Positions 42,669-52,599 of a stretch of 64,000 nt of DNA are shown one piece after another. Source of the stretch: an uncultured Collinsella sp. (lineage in GTDB: Bacteria; Actinomycetota; Coriobacteriia; Coriobacteriales; Coriobacteriaceae). The notes under the pieces are model-generated. The model saw only the letters and a list, made by a program, of their open reading frames with translations, was not told the DNA's origin and searched no databases. The first letter of the stretch is position 1. Each line of letters opens with the position of its first letter. The stretch spans positions 1 to 64,000 of the forward strand of contig CAUHCN010000011.1 of NCBI GenBank assembly GCA_959604825.1, in the 5' to 3' direction. The position numbers were made by a program, and so were the translations under genes.

Positions 42669-43967
42669 ATGGACAACCTTGCAAAACCCAAAAACCGTGC
42701 GCTGTTTTTAGTGAGCGTGGCCGTGACCGGTGCGTTTGCGGGCGCCGCGGTCTGGCTGTTTTTCTTTGCGATGGAGCACGGTATCGACTATCTATGGACC
42801 GAGATCCCTCATATGCTGGGCGTCGCTTCGCCCGAGCTCGCGAGCGGTCCGTTCGGTTTTTTGCCGTACCCGTTTTTCGTCTGCCTGCTGGGCGGCCTGC
42901 TGATCGGTCTGTACGAAAAGATGACGGGCACCAAGACTGATGACCTCAACCAGGTGATGGCCAAGGTTAAGCAAGACGGTCGCTACCCGTACGACAACCT
43001 CGGCAAGCTTTCGCTTGCGGCATTGCTGCCGCTGCTGTTTGGCGGAAGCATTGGACCGGAGGCCGGCCTGACCGGCGTTATCGCGGGTCTGTGCAGCTGG
43101 GTCGGCGACCGCATGCGTCGCTTTGACGCCGAGTTTAGGCAGCTCACGCTGCTGGGTACCCAAGCTGCCCTAACGGCGCTCTTCACCGCTCCCATCTTTG
43201 GCTTTGTGGCGCCGCTCGCCGGTAGCGCCGATGGTCGGGGCGCTGGCGAGGACTCCGCGTCCGACGAGATCACCATCAAGCTGCCCAAGGCGCAAAAGAC
43301 CGTGGTCTACGGCATCGCGATTGCCGGCGGCCTGGGCACCTATCTGCTGCTCGGCCAGCTTATGGGTGGCGGCATGGGCATGCCGAGGTTCGAGGCTGCC
43401 GAGGTGGGCAACCTGGAACTTGTCTGGCTCATTCCGCTGGCGTTGGTCGGCACCGTATGCGGTTGGCTGTACTTTGTCTCCGAGCATGCAAGTGAGGCGC
43501 TGTCCCATGCAATAGGGGAGCGCCCCGTCGTCAAGGCCATGCTGGCTGGTCTGGCGCTCGCCATCTGCGGCACAGTTCTGCCTTATACCATGTTTGCCGG
43601 TGAGACCCAGGCCGACGTACTTATGGAGACCTACCTCACCATCCCCGCCGGTGTGCTCATCGCGACCGGTCTTGTCAAGGCCATGCTGACCCCCGCCCTC
43701 ATCAATATGGGCTGGCGTGGCGGCCACTTCTTCCCGGTTATCTTTTCGGGCGTGAGCTTGGGCTACGGCTTCGCTATCCTTACCGGCGCCGATCCGGTCT
43801 TTTGCGTCGCCGTCTGCACGGCCTCGACGATGGGCGCCGTTATGCGTCAGCCGGTCATGGTTGTGGGCTTGCTGCTCATGTGTTTCCCGCTCAAGGGTAT
43901 CGTCTGCATGATCATCGCCGCCGTTATCGCCGCTGGCATTCCGCTGCCCAAGCCGCTGCGCAAGTAG
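42669..43967 (+). CDS. ClC-family chloride channel or transporter
   Basis: A 432-aa polytopic ClC protein. The ion-selectivity segment GGSIGPEAGLTGVIAGL lies near residues 117-133, corresponding to the GxxGP motif, and a second conserved segment GGHFFPVIFSGVSLG near 355-369. It lacks a CBS regulatory domain. It could move chloride, fluoride or other anions. It starts at ATG 42669 after GGGAGG. Confidence 0.9.
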   Translation: MDNLAKPKNRALFLVSVAVTGAFAGAAVWLFFFAMEHGIDYLWTEIPHMLGVASPELASGPFGFLPYPFFVCLLGGLLIGLYEKMTGTKTDDLNQVMAKVKQDGRYPYDNLGKLSLAALLPLLFGGSIGPEAGLTGVIAGLCSWVGDRMRRFDAEFRQLTLLGTQAALTALFTAPIFGFVAPLAGSADGRGAGEDSASDEITIKLPKAQKTVVYGIAIAGGLGTYLLLGQLMGGGMGMPRFEAAEVGNLELVWLIPLALVGTVCGWLYFVSEHASEALSHAIGERPVVKAMLAGLALAICGTVLPYTMFAGETQADVLMETYLTIPAGVLIATGLVKAMLTPALINMGWRGGHFFPVIFSGVSLGYGFAILTGADPVFCVAVCTASTMGAVMRQPVMVVGLLLMCFPLKGIVCMIIAAVIAAGIPLPKPLRK

Positions 43968-44149
43968 CACGGCGGCGCACGGTCAATACAAACATCTCAA
44001 GCCCGGTGTGAGGGTGTTCAACTTGAGCTTGTGCCCTTTGACGGGTCGTTATTTTCAAAATGCTGCTGTAATCCACGACACGGGTTGAGCGCCTTCCCAA
44101 TAATGGGCCACGCCGATCTGTGGCGCATGTCCGATGATACCGCGCCTGC

Positions 44150-44848
44150 CTACAGGTCGCGTGCTCGATAGACCTTGGTACTGATGGCGCAACTCAGTGC
44201 AAAGAGCACGAGGGCCAGTACGGCAATTCCTGCGCACAGGCAGCCGAGGACGGCGGGATCGGGATTTGCTCCGGCAATCGACATAAGCCAGTTGCTAATG
44301 GGGTTGGAGGAGCTCAGCGTGGCCATGGCAAAGCACCCGAGCAGGGCAAACAGGCCAACGGATAGGCGCAGCGCCTCCATGTGTCCAAGGCGAAAGAACA
44401 GCGGCTGCGCCAAAAACACCATCATGAGGGAGATGAGCATCGATGCTGCCGAGGCTATTGCGATCTCAAAGACCGTCTGTCCCGTCGAAGGAATGCCCGC
44501 GCTGTTGAAGAGCGGGATGGCGACGATACTCAAAAGCGTAGCTGCACATGCCATGGCGGCGGAGAAGACAATAACGCTCAGGTAGCGGGCACAAATAATG
44601 TCTTTGCGCGAGAAGGGCAGCGTTGCCCGATAACGCTCCCATCCGTTTTGATTGTCGAAGCCGGCCAGCGAGCTCATGACCATGATGGGTGACATGGCGC
44701 TGACCGCGCAGGCGCCGGCGCTCATGCCGGAATCGCCGTCCGATGCGTTGGCAAGGGTCAGCACGACGAATATGAACAAGCCGACACCCGCAATGCTCGG
44801 GACAAGTGAGCGAACGATGGCGAGCTCGGACATAAAGGCGCGTTTCAT
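44150..44848 (-). CDS. ABC-2-type permease protein
   Basis: A 232-aa membrane protein with about six hydrophobic segments and an ABC-2 style layout. The GWERYRATLPFSRKDIICARYL segment between helices, given here in part as SRKDIICARYL, is typical of permeases paired with GntR/YtrA-controlled ATPases. It starts at ATG 44848, overlapping the ATPase stop codon as ATGA. Together they form an exporter of unknown substrate. Confidence 0.85.
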   Translation of the reverse strand: MKRAFMSELAIVRSLVPSIAGVGLFIFVVLTLANASDGDSGMSAGACAVSAMSPIMVMSSLAGFDNQNGWERYRATLPFSRKDIICARYLSVIVFSAAMACAATLLSIVAIPLFNSAGIPSTGQTVFEIAIASAASMLISLMMVFLAQPLFFRLGHMEALRLSVGLFALLGCFAMATLSSSNPISNWLMSIAGANPDPAVLGCLCAGIAVLALVLFALSCAISTKVYRARDL

Positions 44849-45726
44849 TTCGAAGCCCCTTTCAGCGTGAGGCGCAGATAGTCATCAATGGTTGCCCGGT
44901 CGCAGGGAATCTCGGGAAAGGCCTCGAGCGCCTCGCGACGGTTGGGCACGAGCACGTCCACGCTATAGGCGTGGTGGGCGGCGCGAGCGCCTTCGACGCA
45001 AGCCATAAGCTCGGCGGCCTGTGCTTGGGTGCAGTGGGCGATGCCGGCGCGGTCGGTAATGTCCTCGCGCGGCAGGTCAAACACAATCGAACCGTTATCG
45101 ATGCAGATGACGCGGTCGGCGGCGCGATCGAGGTCGGACGTAATGTGGCTCGAGAGCAGCACACTGTGCTGGCCGTCGGCGACAAAGGCGAGCAGCTCAT
45201 CGAGCAGCTCCTCGCGCGCCATGGGATCGAGGCCCGCAGTGGCTTCGTCCAAAACGAGCAGCTTGGCATTGTGGCTGAGCGCGCAGGCGAGCTGCAGCTT
45301 CATGCCCATGCCGCGGGAGAGGTCTTTTACCTTGGCTTTGGGATCAAGGCCAAATCGGTCGATAAATCTGGCGAATGTTTCGCGACTCCATGTGGGGTAC
45401 GCCGGGCCTACGAGCGTCTCGATCTGGCCCACCTTGAGCGTGGAGGGGAAAGGACACGTGTCCAGGACAAGACCGACGCGGGAGCGCAGGTGACGCTGTG
45501 CCTCGCCGGGCGCGTTGGCGTCGCAGTGCTGTCCAAACAGATGCACCTCGCCGGCATCGAGCTTTATAAGCCCGAGCGCGGCGCGAATGGTCGTTGTCTT
45601 GCCGGCGCCGTTTGCGCCCACAAAGCCGACAATCTGGCCGGGCTCCACGGTGAGTGTGACATCGCGTAGCGAAAAGCGGTCGCTTACGCGGCGTGAAACG
45701 CCTTTGAGTTCTAGCAAGTTTTGCAT
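44845..45726 (-). CDS. ABC transporter ATP-binding protein
   Basis: A 293-aa ATPase with the P-loop GANGAGKTTT near residues 39-48, a signature-type segment LSRGMGMKLQLACAL near 140-154 and Walker B LLVLDEATAGLDP. The signature LSRGM replaces the usual LSGGQ, as is common in bcrA/YtrB-like exporters. The start at ATG 45726 (MQNLLELKGV) lies 23 bases after the GntR-type gene. The longer open frame upstream is not real. Confidence 0.9.
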   Translation of the reverse strand: MQNLLELKGVSRRVSDRFSLRDVTLTVEPGQIVGFVGANGAGKTTTIRAALGLIKLDAGEVHLFGQHCDANAPGEAQRHLRSRVGLVLDTCPFPSTLKVGQIETLVGPAYPTWSRETFARFIDRFGLDPKAKVKDLSRGMGMKLQLACALSHNAKLLVLDEATAGLDPMAREELLDELLAFVADGQHSVLLSSHITSDLDRAADRVICIDNGSIVFDLPREDITDRAGIAHCTQAQAAELMACVEGARAAHHAYSVDVLVPNRREALEAFPEIPCDRATIDDYLRLTLKGASK

Positions 45727-45749
45727 GGTATAGCCTTTCTTGCAGATGG

Positions 45750-46130
45750 CTACTGCATGGTCTCGGGGGCTACAAGGTCGAGCATTTCGTGCAATTTGTC
45801 GCGCGTGACGCCCAGGGTTTCGGCCTGCGTAGCGGCCTGCGCAAGCAACTCTTCGATATGGCAGAGCTGGTTTTCGCGCAAGAGTTCCTGGTTTCCCTCG
45901 GCGACAAAGCAGCCCTTGCCCTGCACGGTGCAGATAAAACCGAGTTGCTCCAGGTCGGCATAGGCGCGCTTGGTGGTGATGACGCTCACGCCCAGGTCGC
46001 TCGCCAGCGCGCGGATACTGGGGAGCTTGGCTCCCGCAGCGAGTGAGCCCGAAAGGATCTGGGCTTTGACCTGCGAGGTTATCTGCTCGTAGATGGGCTT
46101 GTCGCTCGAATTGGATAGGATGATGTCCAC
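45750..46130 (-). CDS. GntR-family (YtrA-type) transcriptional regulator
   Basis: A 126-aa GntR-type protein with a winged helix (PIYEQITSQVKAQIL, then LPSIRALASDLGVSVITTKR) and the short C-terminal helix region of the YtrA subgroup. It heads the ABC exporter operon and probably represses it through the palindromic TGTATATA-type sites upstream. It starts at ATG 46130 after AAGGAG. Confidence 0.9.
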   Translation of the reverse strand: MDIILSNSSDKPIYEQITSQVKAQILSGSLAAGAKLPSIRALASDLGVSVITTKRAYADLEQLGFICTVQGKGCFVAEGNQELLRENQLCHIEELLAQAATQAETLGVTRDKLHEMLDLVAPETMQ

Positions 46131-46153
46131 AGCGGCTCCTTAGCTGTTGGGCT

Positions 46154-46192
46154 ACACGTGTATATAACCGGTAAGCACAGTATATATACACT
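46154..46192. promoter_or_regulatory. Operator-like sites of the GntR-controlled operon
   Basis: ACACGTGTATATAAC at 46154-46168 and the palindrome AGTATATATACACT at 46179-46192 stand about 25-60 bases before the GntR-type start. They are typical in base composition and symmetry for YtrA-type repressor sites. Confidence 0.5.
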
Positions 46193-46246
46193 ATGCACAG
46201 TTGCGCAAGAGGGAAATATGGGCTCGTCTGTCCCTCCGTTCGTTTA

Positions 46247-46464
46247 TCTCGATCTGTAACATCTGAAGTCAATTTTGGCGGCTAGATGTTACAGATCGAG
46301 ACAGCCTCGATCTTCCTGCTGGTTTATCTCAATCTGTAACACTTAGGCCTGATTTTGATGGCTAGATGTTACAGATTGAGACATTGGCTGCCCGCCTGCC
46401 AGTTTGTCTCGATCTGTAACAGGTAGGGGCTCAAAACCCGTCTTACTGTTACAGATCGAGACAA
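46247..46464. repeat. Array of three hairpins with 80-bp period
   Basis: TCTCGATCTGTAACA at 46247, TCTCAATCTGTAACA at 46327 and TCTCGATCTGTAACA at 46407 are each followed about 22-25 bases later by the complementary arm (46284-46301, about 46367-46381 and 46446-46464). The spacing is exactly 80 bases. Unit 2 changes one base in both arms so that pairing is kept. The loops differ in sequence. Confidence 0.9.
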
Positions 46465-46599
46465 TCCTTGAGGCGGCTGCCCGCTACAGAGCGAGCTCAG
46501 CTGATGAATTTGTCCTGATAGGTGCCCTATGGCGGGATTTCGCGGCTACAATGGTGCGGTTACAACGACGTAATGCACTCAATGCAAGAAAGGATCCGC

Positions 46600-48213
<1,614 letters not shown>

Positions 48214-48313
48214 CGCACCGGGGCGGTGATCCTGTGGGGCCGCCGCGCCGTTTGCTTGCCTGCCGCCGCGTGAGCGGCTATCATACCCACCGTCGCCTCA
48301 AGACCGTGGCGGC

Positions 48314-48366
48314 CGAGCAGTTCGGGTCCGATATCCTGCTCGTTAAACCTAAAACCAAAGGAGTAC
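48314..48366 (+). promoter_or_regulatory. Possible preQ1-like pseudoknot leader of the queuosine-precursor transporter gene
   Basis: The stem CGAGCAG (48314-48320) pairs with CTGCTCG (48336-48342). The 15-base loop starts TTCGGGT, and the tail TTAAACCTAAAACC is A-rich and runs into the AAAGGAG ribosome site; GGT of the loop can pair with ACC of the tail. The layout is that of a class I preQ1 riboswitch in front of a queuosine-transport gene, but the fit to the consensus is loose. Confidence 0.35.
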
Positions 48367-48369
48367 ATA

Positions 48370-49092
48370 ATGATCAAGAAGGTCATGGAGGACTACAAGG
48401 TCCTGTTGCGGAGCATTCCCGCGGCAACGGTTTCGCTGTTTATCGTGAGCGTTATCATGATGAACCTGCTGGCCAACAAAGAGCTCATCAGCCTGCCGTA
48501 TCTGGCACTCGATTGCGGCTTTGTGGTGAGCTGGGTTTCGTTTTTGTGCCAGGACATGATCTGCAAGCGCTTTGGCGCCAAGGCATCCATCAAAATCTCT
48601 ATCCTCGCACTGCTGGTCAACCTGGCTGTGAGCCTGTGCTTTTGGGCATGCTCGCTCACGCCCGGCATGTGGGGCGCCTACTACGACACGGGTATGATCG
48701 AGGTCAACACCGCCCTTAACGCCACCATCGGCGGCACCTGGTACGTGGTGTTTGGATCTTCGCTCGCCATGCTCGTCTCTGCCGTCGTTAACTCCACGCT
48801 CAACCAGTCGATCGGCCGTATGCTCAAAAAGAATAACTTTGCGAGCTTTGCCTTCCGCTCCTATGTGTCTACAGGCGTTGGCCAGTTTATCGACAACCTG
48901 GTCTTTGCCATTGTGGTGAGCCACACGTTCTTTGGTTGGACCTGGGTGCAGGTCCTTATGTGCTCGCTGACCGGCGCTGTTGCCGAGCTGCTGTGCGAGG
49001 TCTTCCTGAGCCCTGTGGGCTACAAGGTCGTGCGCGGCTGGGAGCGCGAGAATGTGGGCGCCGAGTATCTCGAGCGCCACGCAACCGCCTAA
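48370..49092 (+). CDS. Queuosine precursor transporter (VUT/YhhQ family)
   Basis: A 240-aa membrane protein with about six helices. The segments SLPYLALDCGFVVSW and YVSTGVGQFIDNLVFA, followed by MCSLTGAVAELLCEV, are typical of the vitamin uptake/YhhQ family, which imports preQ0, preQ1 or queuine. It starts at ATG 48370 after AAAGGAG and is followed ten bases later by the short-chain dehydrogenase gene, so the two probably form an operon. Confidence 0.85.
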   Translation: MIKKVMEDYKVLLRSIPAATVSLFIVSVIMMNLLANKELISLPYLALDCGFVVSWVSFLCQDMICKRFGAKASIKISILALLVNLAVSLCFWACSLTPGMWGAYYDTGMIEVNTALNATIGGTWYVVFGSSLAMLVSAVVNSTLNQSIGRMLKKNNFASFAFRSYVSTGVGQFIDNLVFAIVVSHTFFGWTWVQVLMCSLTGAVAELLCEVFLSPVGYKVVRGWERENVGAEYLERHATA

Positions 49093-49101
49093 GGAGCAAA
49101 T

Positions 49102-49782
49102 ATGCGGGTTTTGATCACGGGCGCTTCGGGCGGCATTGGAGCCGCGTGCGTGCAGCGCTTTTTGGACGAGGGCCACGAGGTCGTGGGCTTTGATTTGCTG
49201 CCGGCAGCGATCGAGCACGAGCGCTATCGCCATCTGATCGTCGATGTCCGCGAGCCGGACTCGTTTCCAGGCGAGCTTGAACCCCAGGTGATCGTGAATG
49301 TTGCTGGTACGCAGGACTCGGCCGACGATATTGCCGCCAACCTGTGCGGCACCATCAACGTGACCGAGCGCTACGCCTTTGTGGGGGAGGGGCTTGCCGC
49401 CAAGCCGGCGCCGGCTATTACATCCGTGGTCAATGTGGGGTCGGCGAGCGGGCATACGGGATCGGAGTTTCCCGCCTATGCTGCCAGCAAGGGCGGCGTT
49501 ATCGCCTACACCAAAAACCTTGCAAACCGCCTAGCACCGCAGGCCATCGCCAACAGTGTGGACCCGGGCGGCGTTATCACGCCGCTCAACCGTTGCGTGA
49601 TGGAAGACGAGCACCTGTGGAACCAGATTATGGAGCTCACGCCGCTTAAACGCTGGGCCACCGCCCAAGAGATCGCCGAGTGGATCTACTTTGTGGGCGT
49701 GACCAACCGGTTTATGACCGGGCAGAGCCTGCTGATCGATGGCGGCGAGGCCGGCCGCACCCAGTTTATCTGGCCCGAGTAG
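49102..49782 (+). CDS. Short-chain dehydrogenase/reductase
   Basis: A 226-aa SDR enzyme. The NAD(P) loop TGASGGIGAACV is at residues 5-16, and the catalytic serine and the YxxxK motif appear in VGSASG and YAASKGG near residue 127. The C-terminal segment FMTGQSLLIDGG is typical of the classical family. The substrate is unknown. It starts at ATG 49102 after AAGGAG, next to the queuosine-precursor transporter gene. Confidence 0.9.
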   Translation: MRVLITGASGGIGAACVQRFLDEGHEVVGFDLLPAAIEHERYRHLIVDVREPDSFPGELEPQVIVNVAGTQDSADDIAANLCGTINVTERYAFVGEGLAAKPAPAITSVVNVGSASGHTGSEFPAYAASKGGVIAYTKNLANRLAPQAIANSVDPGGVITPLNRCVMEDEHLWNQIMELTPLKRWATAQEIAEWIYFVGVTNRFMTGQSLLIDGGEAGRTQFIWPE

Positions 49783-49818
49783 AAAACGCGCCCGATGGAA
49801 ATCCGTCGGGCGCGTTTT
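49783..49818. terminator. Bidirectional terminator
   Basis: AAAACGCGCCCGA pairs with TCGGGCGCGTTTT around a 10-base loop, with T runs on both strands. It lies between convergent SDR and ung genes. Confidence 0.9.
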
Positions 49819-49832
49819 TGATGTATTGATTT

Positions 49833-50558
49833 TTAGCCGAGGCAAGTCCAGTTGACGGGGGTCGAGCCGTGCTGTTCGAGTAGCCGATTGGCTGCCGAGA
49901 AGGTGCGCGACCCTATAAAAGCGGGGAGTTCTGCCGTGGCGCGGTTGGCCGAAAGCGGCGAGGGGTGCGTGGAGGCAAGGCAGAACTTGCCGGTTGCCTT
50001 GCCCGCGCCGGTCGCGGCGAGCTTGCCCTCGACCATCTGCTGGGCAAAGCGGCCCCATGCCAAAAAGACGACCGGCTGGGGCAGCTGGCAGCAACGTTCG
50101 ATAACGTAGTCGGTGAGCGTGCTCCAGCCCAGCTTGGCGTGTGAGTTCGCGGCATGCTCGCGCACGGTGAGCGTGGTGTTGAGAAGCAGGACGCCCTGTT
50201 GTGCCCATGGGGTTAGGTCTCCCGTGGCGGGAATGGGGCAGCCTAGATCGGCATTGAGCTCCTTGTAAATGTTGCGCAGGCTCGGCGGCAACTTGGTTTG
50301 CGTCGCGGGGACCGAGAACGACAGCCCCATGGCCTGGTTGGGCCCGTGATAGGGGTCTTGACCCAAGATGACAACCTTGACCTGGTCGGCCGGCGTGTAG
50401 GCGAGGGCATTGAGGATGTCGTCTTGTGCCGGGTAGATGGTCTGCTCGGCACGCAGAAGGGCGATGCGCTCGAGCAGCTGGTTCGTAGTGTCACGTACCG
50501 GCTGCGGCGCATCGCCCAACCAAGTTGCTATGTTGCGGTCGCGAGTTGCAGCGTCCAT
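49833..50558 (-). CDS. ung: Uracil-DNA glycosylase
   Basis: A 241-aa family 1 uracil-DNA glycosylase. It has the water-activating loop GQDPYHGPNQA near residues 65-75, the LLNTTLTVR segment near 125 and the DNA-intercalation loop HPSPLSA near residue 195. It removes uracil from DNA as the first step of base excision repair. It starts at ATG 50558 after AAAGGAG. Confidence 0.95.
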   Translation of the reverse strand: MDAATRDRNIATWLGDAPQPVRDTTNQLLERIALLRAEQTIYPAQDDILNALAYTPADQVKVVILGQDPYHGPNQAMGLSFSVPATQTKLPPSLRNIYKELNADLGCPIPATGDLTPWAQQGVLLLNTTLTVREHAANSHAKLGWSTLTDYVIERCCQLPQPVVFLAWGRFAQQMVEGKLAATGAGKATGKFCLASTHPSPLSANRATAELPAFIGSRTFSAANRLLEQHGSTPVNWTCLG

Positions 50559-50644
50559 GGAACTCCTTTAGGGCAGATGCTTTGTCGGCATCTATTGTAA
50601 AGGCGTCGGAGACCTTTATGCCGCGGCTGTATGAGGAGTGGGGT

Positions 50645-51547
50645 CTACGAGACGTGCTCGGGCGCTGCCGCCATATGAGCATGCCCATGTGCGCGGAGGC
50701 GCGGAAGCTCGACAGTTGCCACCATGACGCCGGTGAGGATGAGGGCGGCGCCAAGGAAGGCGATGGGGCTCAGGACCTCGCCGACCAGGAAAAACGAGAA
50801 GACGGCGGAGCAGACCGGCTCGAGCGAGAAGGCGAAGCCAGTGGTTTCGGCGGGTACGTGGGGCTGCACGAGCGTCTGGGTGATAAAGCCGTAGGCAGAG
50901 CAGATGAGTGCGAGCGCAACGATAACGACGATCTCGCTCGGCGTGCTGGGAAGCGTGAAGCCGCCAAAGGTAAATGCGGCGATACCCGAGAACAAGCCGC
51001 CGAAGCCCAGCTGCCAAACGCCCAGAGCCAGCGGATCGACTTCTTCGACAAAGCGCTTGGCGATGATAATGTGGCCGGCATAGATAAAGGCCGAGAGCAG
51101 CATGATGATCGCGCCGGGATTCAGGCTGGTAAAGTCGGCGCCCGAGAGCAGCAACATGCCGCAGGTGACGATGGCGGTGCCGATGAGCACCTTGCGCTCG
51201 GGGGCGCGACGCAGCAGGGCCGCGTTGGCAAACGGCACGATTACGACCGTCAGGCTCTGCAAAAAGCCGGCGGTGGAGGCGGAGGTGAGGCTGGAGCCCA
51301 GGCACATGCAGGTGATCTCGGTTGCCATGATGGCGCCGATGATGGCGGCGCGGACCATCAGGTCACGGTTGATGCGCACCGCGTGCTTGTGGAAGAGCAG
51401 CAGGCAGGCCGCAAAAGCGATGATGCAGCGCAGCGCGACGATGCTCGTGGCGTTCATGCTGTCCATGCCGATCTTCATGAGGGGGTACGAAAAGCCCCAT
51501 GCGACGGGAACGGAAAATGAGAGCGCGATTGCTTTTTTGCGATCCAT
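50645..51547 (-). CDS. EamA/DMT-family transporter
   Basis: A 300-aa protein with about ten transmembrane helices in two EamA repeats. The first repeat starts near LSFSVPVAWGFSYPLMK and the second near GAIIMLLSAFIYAGHIIIAKR. Such proteins export metabolites or drugs. The substrate is unknown. It starts at ATG 51547 after AAAGGAG, divergent from the LysR-type gene, which may control it. Confidence 0.9.
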   Translation of the reverse strand: MDRKKAIALSFSVPVAWGFSYPLMKIGMDSMNATSIVALRCIIAFAACLLLFHKHAVRINRDLMVRAAIIGAIMATEITCMCLGSSLTSASTAGFLQSLTVVIVPFANAALLRRAPERKVLIGTAIVTCGMLLLSGADFTSLNPGAIIMLLSAFIYAGHIIIAKRFVEEVDPLALGVWQLGFGGLFSGIAAFTFGGFTLPSTPSEIVVIVALALICSAYGFITQTLVQPHVPAETTGFAFSLEPVCSAVFSFFLVGEVLSPIAFLGAALILTGVMVATVELPRLRAHGHAHMAAAPEHVS

Positions 51548-51705
51548 GGGACTCCTTTTGTTACAGAACGGTTTCGCAAAAAGGATTCTGCTCCCAGATA
51601 TGGATGTAGTAAAGCGAATGTATCTTCAGTATGATTAAGAAATACTAATGTTGGAAGAAAAAGCCCTGGCAAAACGTTTTACGGCTACATCGATGTGGAG
51701 GCACG

Positions 51706-52572
51706 ATGGCATCGCGGTATCAGATTGTATGTATGGTGGTCGATTGCGGCAGCCTGAAACGTGCCGCCGACGAGCTGGGCTATACGCAAAGCGCGGTGAG
51801 CCAGGCCGTCAAGGCGCTCGAGCGCGAGCTGGGCACCACGATTATCGAGCGTGGCAAGCAGGGCGTCTCACTGACGCGCGACGGCAAACAGTATCTGCCG
51901 TATCTGCGCCAGATCGTTACGGCCGAGGCCGAGCTTGAGGGCAAGCGCCTGGAGTTGCTGGGGCTTTCGTCGACCGACATTCGCATTGCGACGTTTACCA
52001 ACGTGAGTCGTACTGTGTTGCCGCGTGTGATCCGCGACTTTGGGGCCCTGCATCCGGGCGTGCGCTTTACCCTCAAGCAGGGCGATTACACGCGCAATGC
52101 CCAGTGGGTGCACGATGGCATGGTTGACTTTTGCTTTACGGCACGCGGATTTACCACGGGGCTTCAGAAGCGCGTGGTCTATCACGACGAGCTGGTGGCG
52201 CTGTTGCCAGCCGTCCATCCACTGGCGGCAAAGGAAAAGGTGACGCTTGCCGACCTGGCGTCCGAACCGTTTGTGCTGCTGGATGAGGGCGAACAGAGTC
52301 TGGTGCTCGATGCGTTTGCCGCGCACGGGCTATCGCCGCATGTGACGAGTGAGGTCACCGATGACTACACCATTATGGCGATGGCGGAGGAGGGCCTCGG
52401 TGTGAGCATGCTCTACCGCCGTACCGTCGAGGGCATGCGGGCCGATATTTGTGTGCGTCCCATCGTGCACGCTCCCTCACGCGATGTCGTGGCAGCCTGG
52501 CGCAGTTGGGATACCATGCCTATCGCTACGAGGCGCTTTATCGACTATATGAGCTCGCATATCGTCAATTAA
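51706..52572 (+). CDS. LysR-family transcriptional regulator
   Basis: A 288-aa LysR-type regulator with the N-terminal helix-turn-helix GSLKRAADELGYTQSAVSQ, followed by VKALERELG, and a C-terminal periplasmic-binding-like effector domain (DIRIATFTNVSRTVLPRVI). It starts at ATG 51706 after GGAGGCACG and is divergent from the EamA-type transporter 160 bases away, a classic arrangement for LysR control of the neighbour. Confidence 0.9.
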   Translation: MASRYQIVCMVVDCGSLKRAADELGYTQSAVSQAVKALERELGTTIIERGKQGVSLTRDGKQYLPYLRQIVTAEAELEGKRLELLGLSSTDIRIATFTNVSRTVLPRVIRDFGALHPGVRFTLKQGDYTRNAQWVHDGMVDFCFTARGFTTGLQKRVVYHDELVALLPAVHPLAAKEKVTLADLASEPFVLLDEGEQSLVLDAFAAHGLSPHVTSEVTDDYTIMAMAEEGLGVSMLYRRTVEGMRADICVRPIVHAPSRDVVAAWRSWDTMPIATRRFIDYMSSHIVN

Positions 52573-52599
52573 TGACTGGCGTGGCGTTGAGCGCGGTGT

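Larger units (their letters stand above)
46131..46599. other. Gene-free region with operator sites and a hairpin array
   Basis: These 469 bases separate the GntR-type gene from prfC. The left 70 bases hold operator-like sites. From 46243 to 46464 lies an array of three hairpins. On the right, TACAAT at 46547-46552 may be part of a prfC promoter. I see no gene. Confidence 0.75.

Noticed and set aside
46243..46464. CRISPR array
   Set aside because: The 80-base units are hairpins with two arms each, only three in number, without uniform direct repeats or nearby cas genes.
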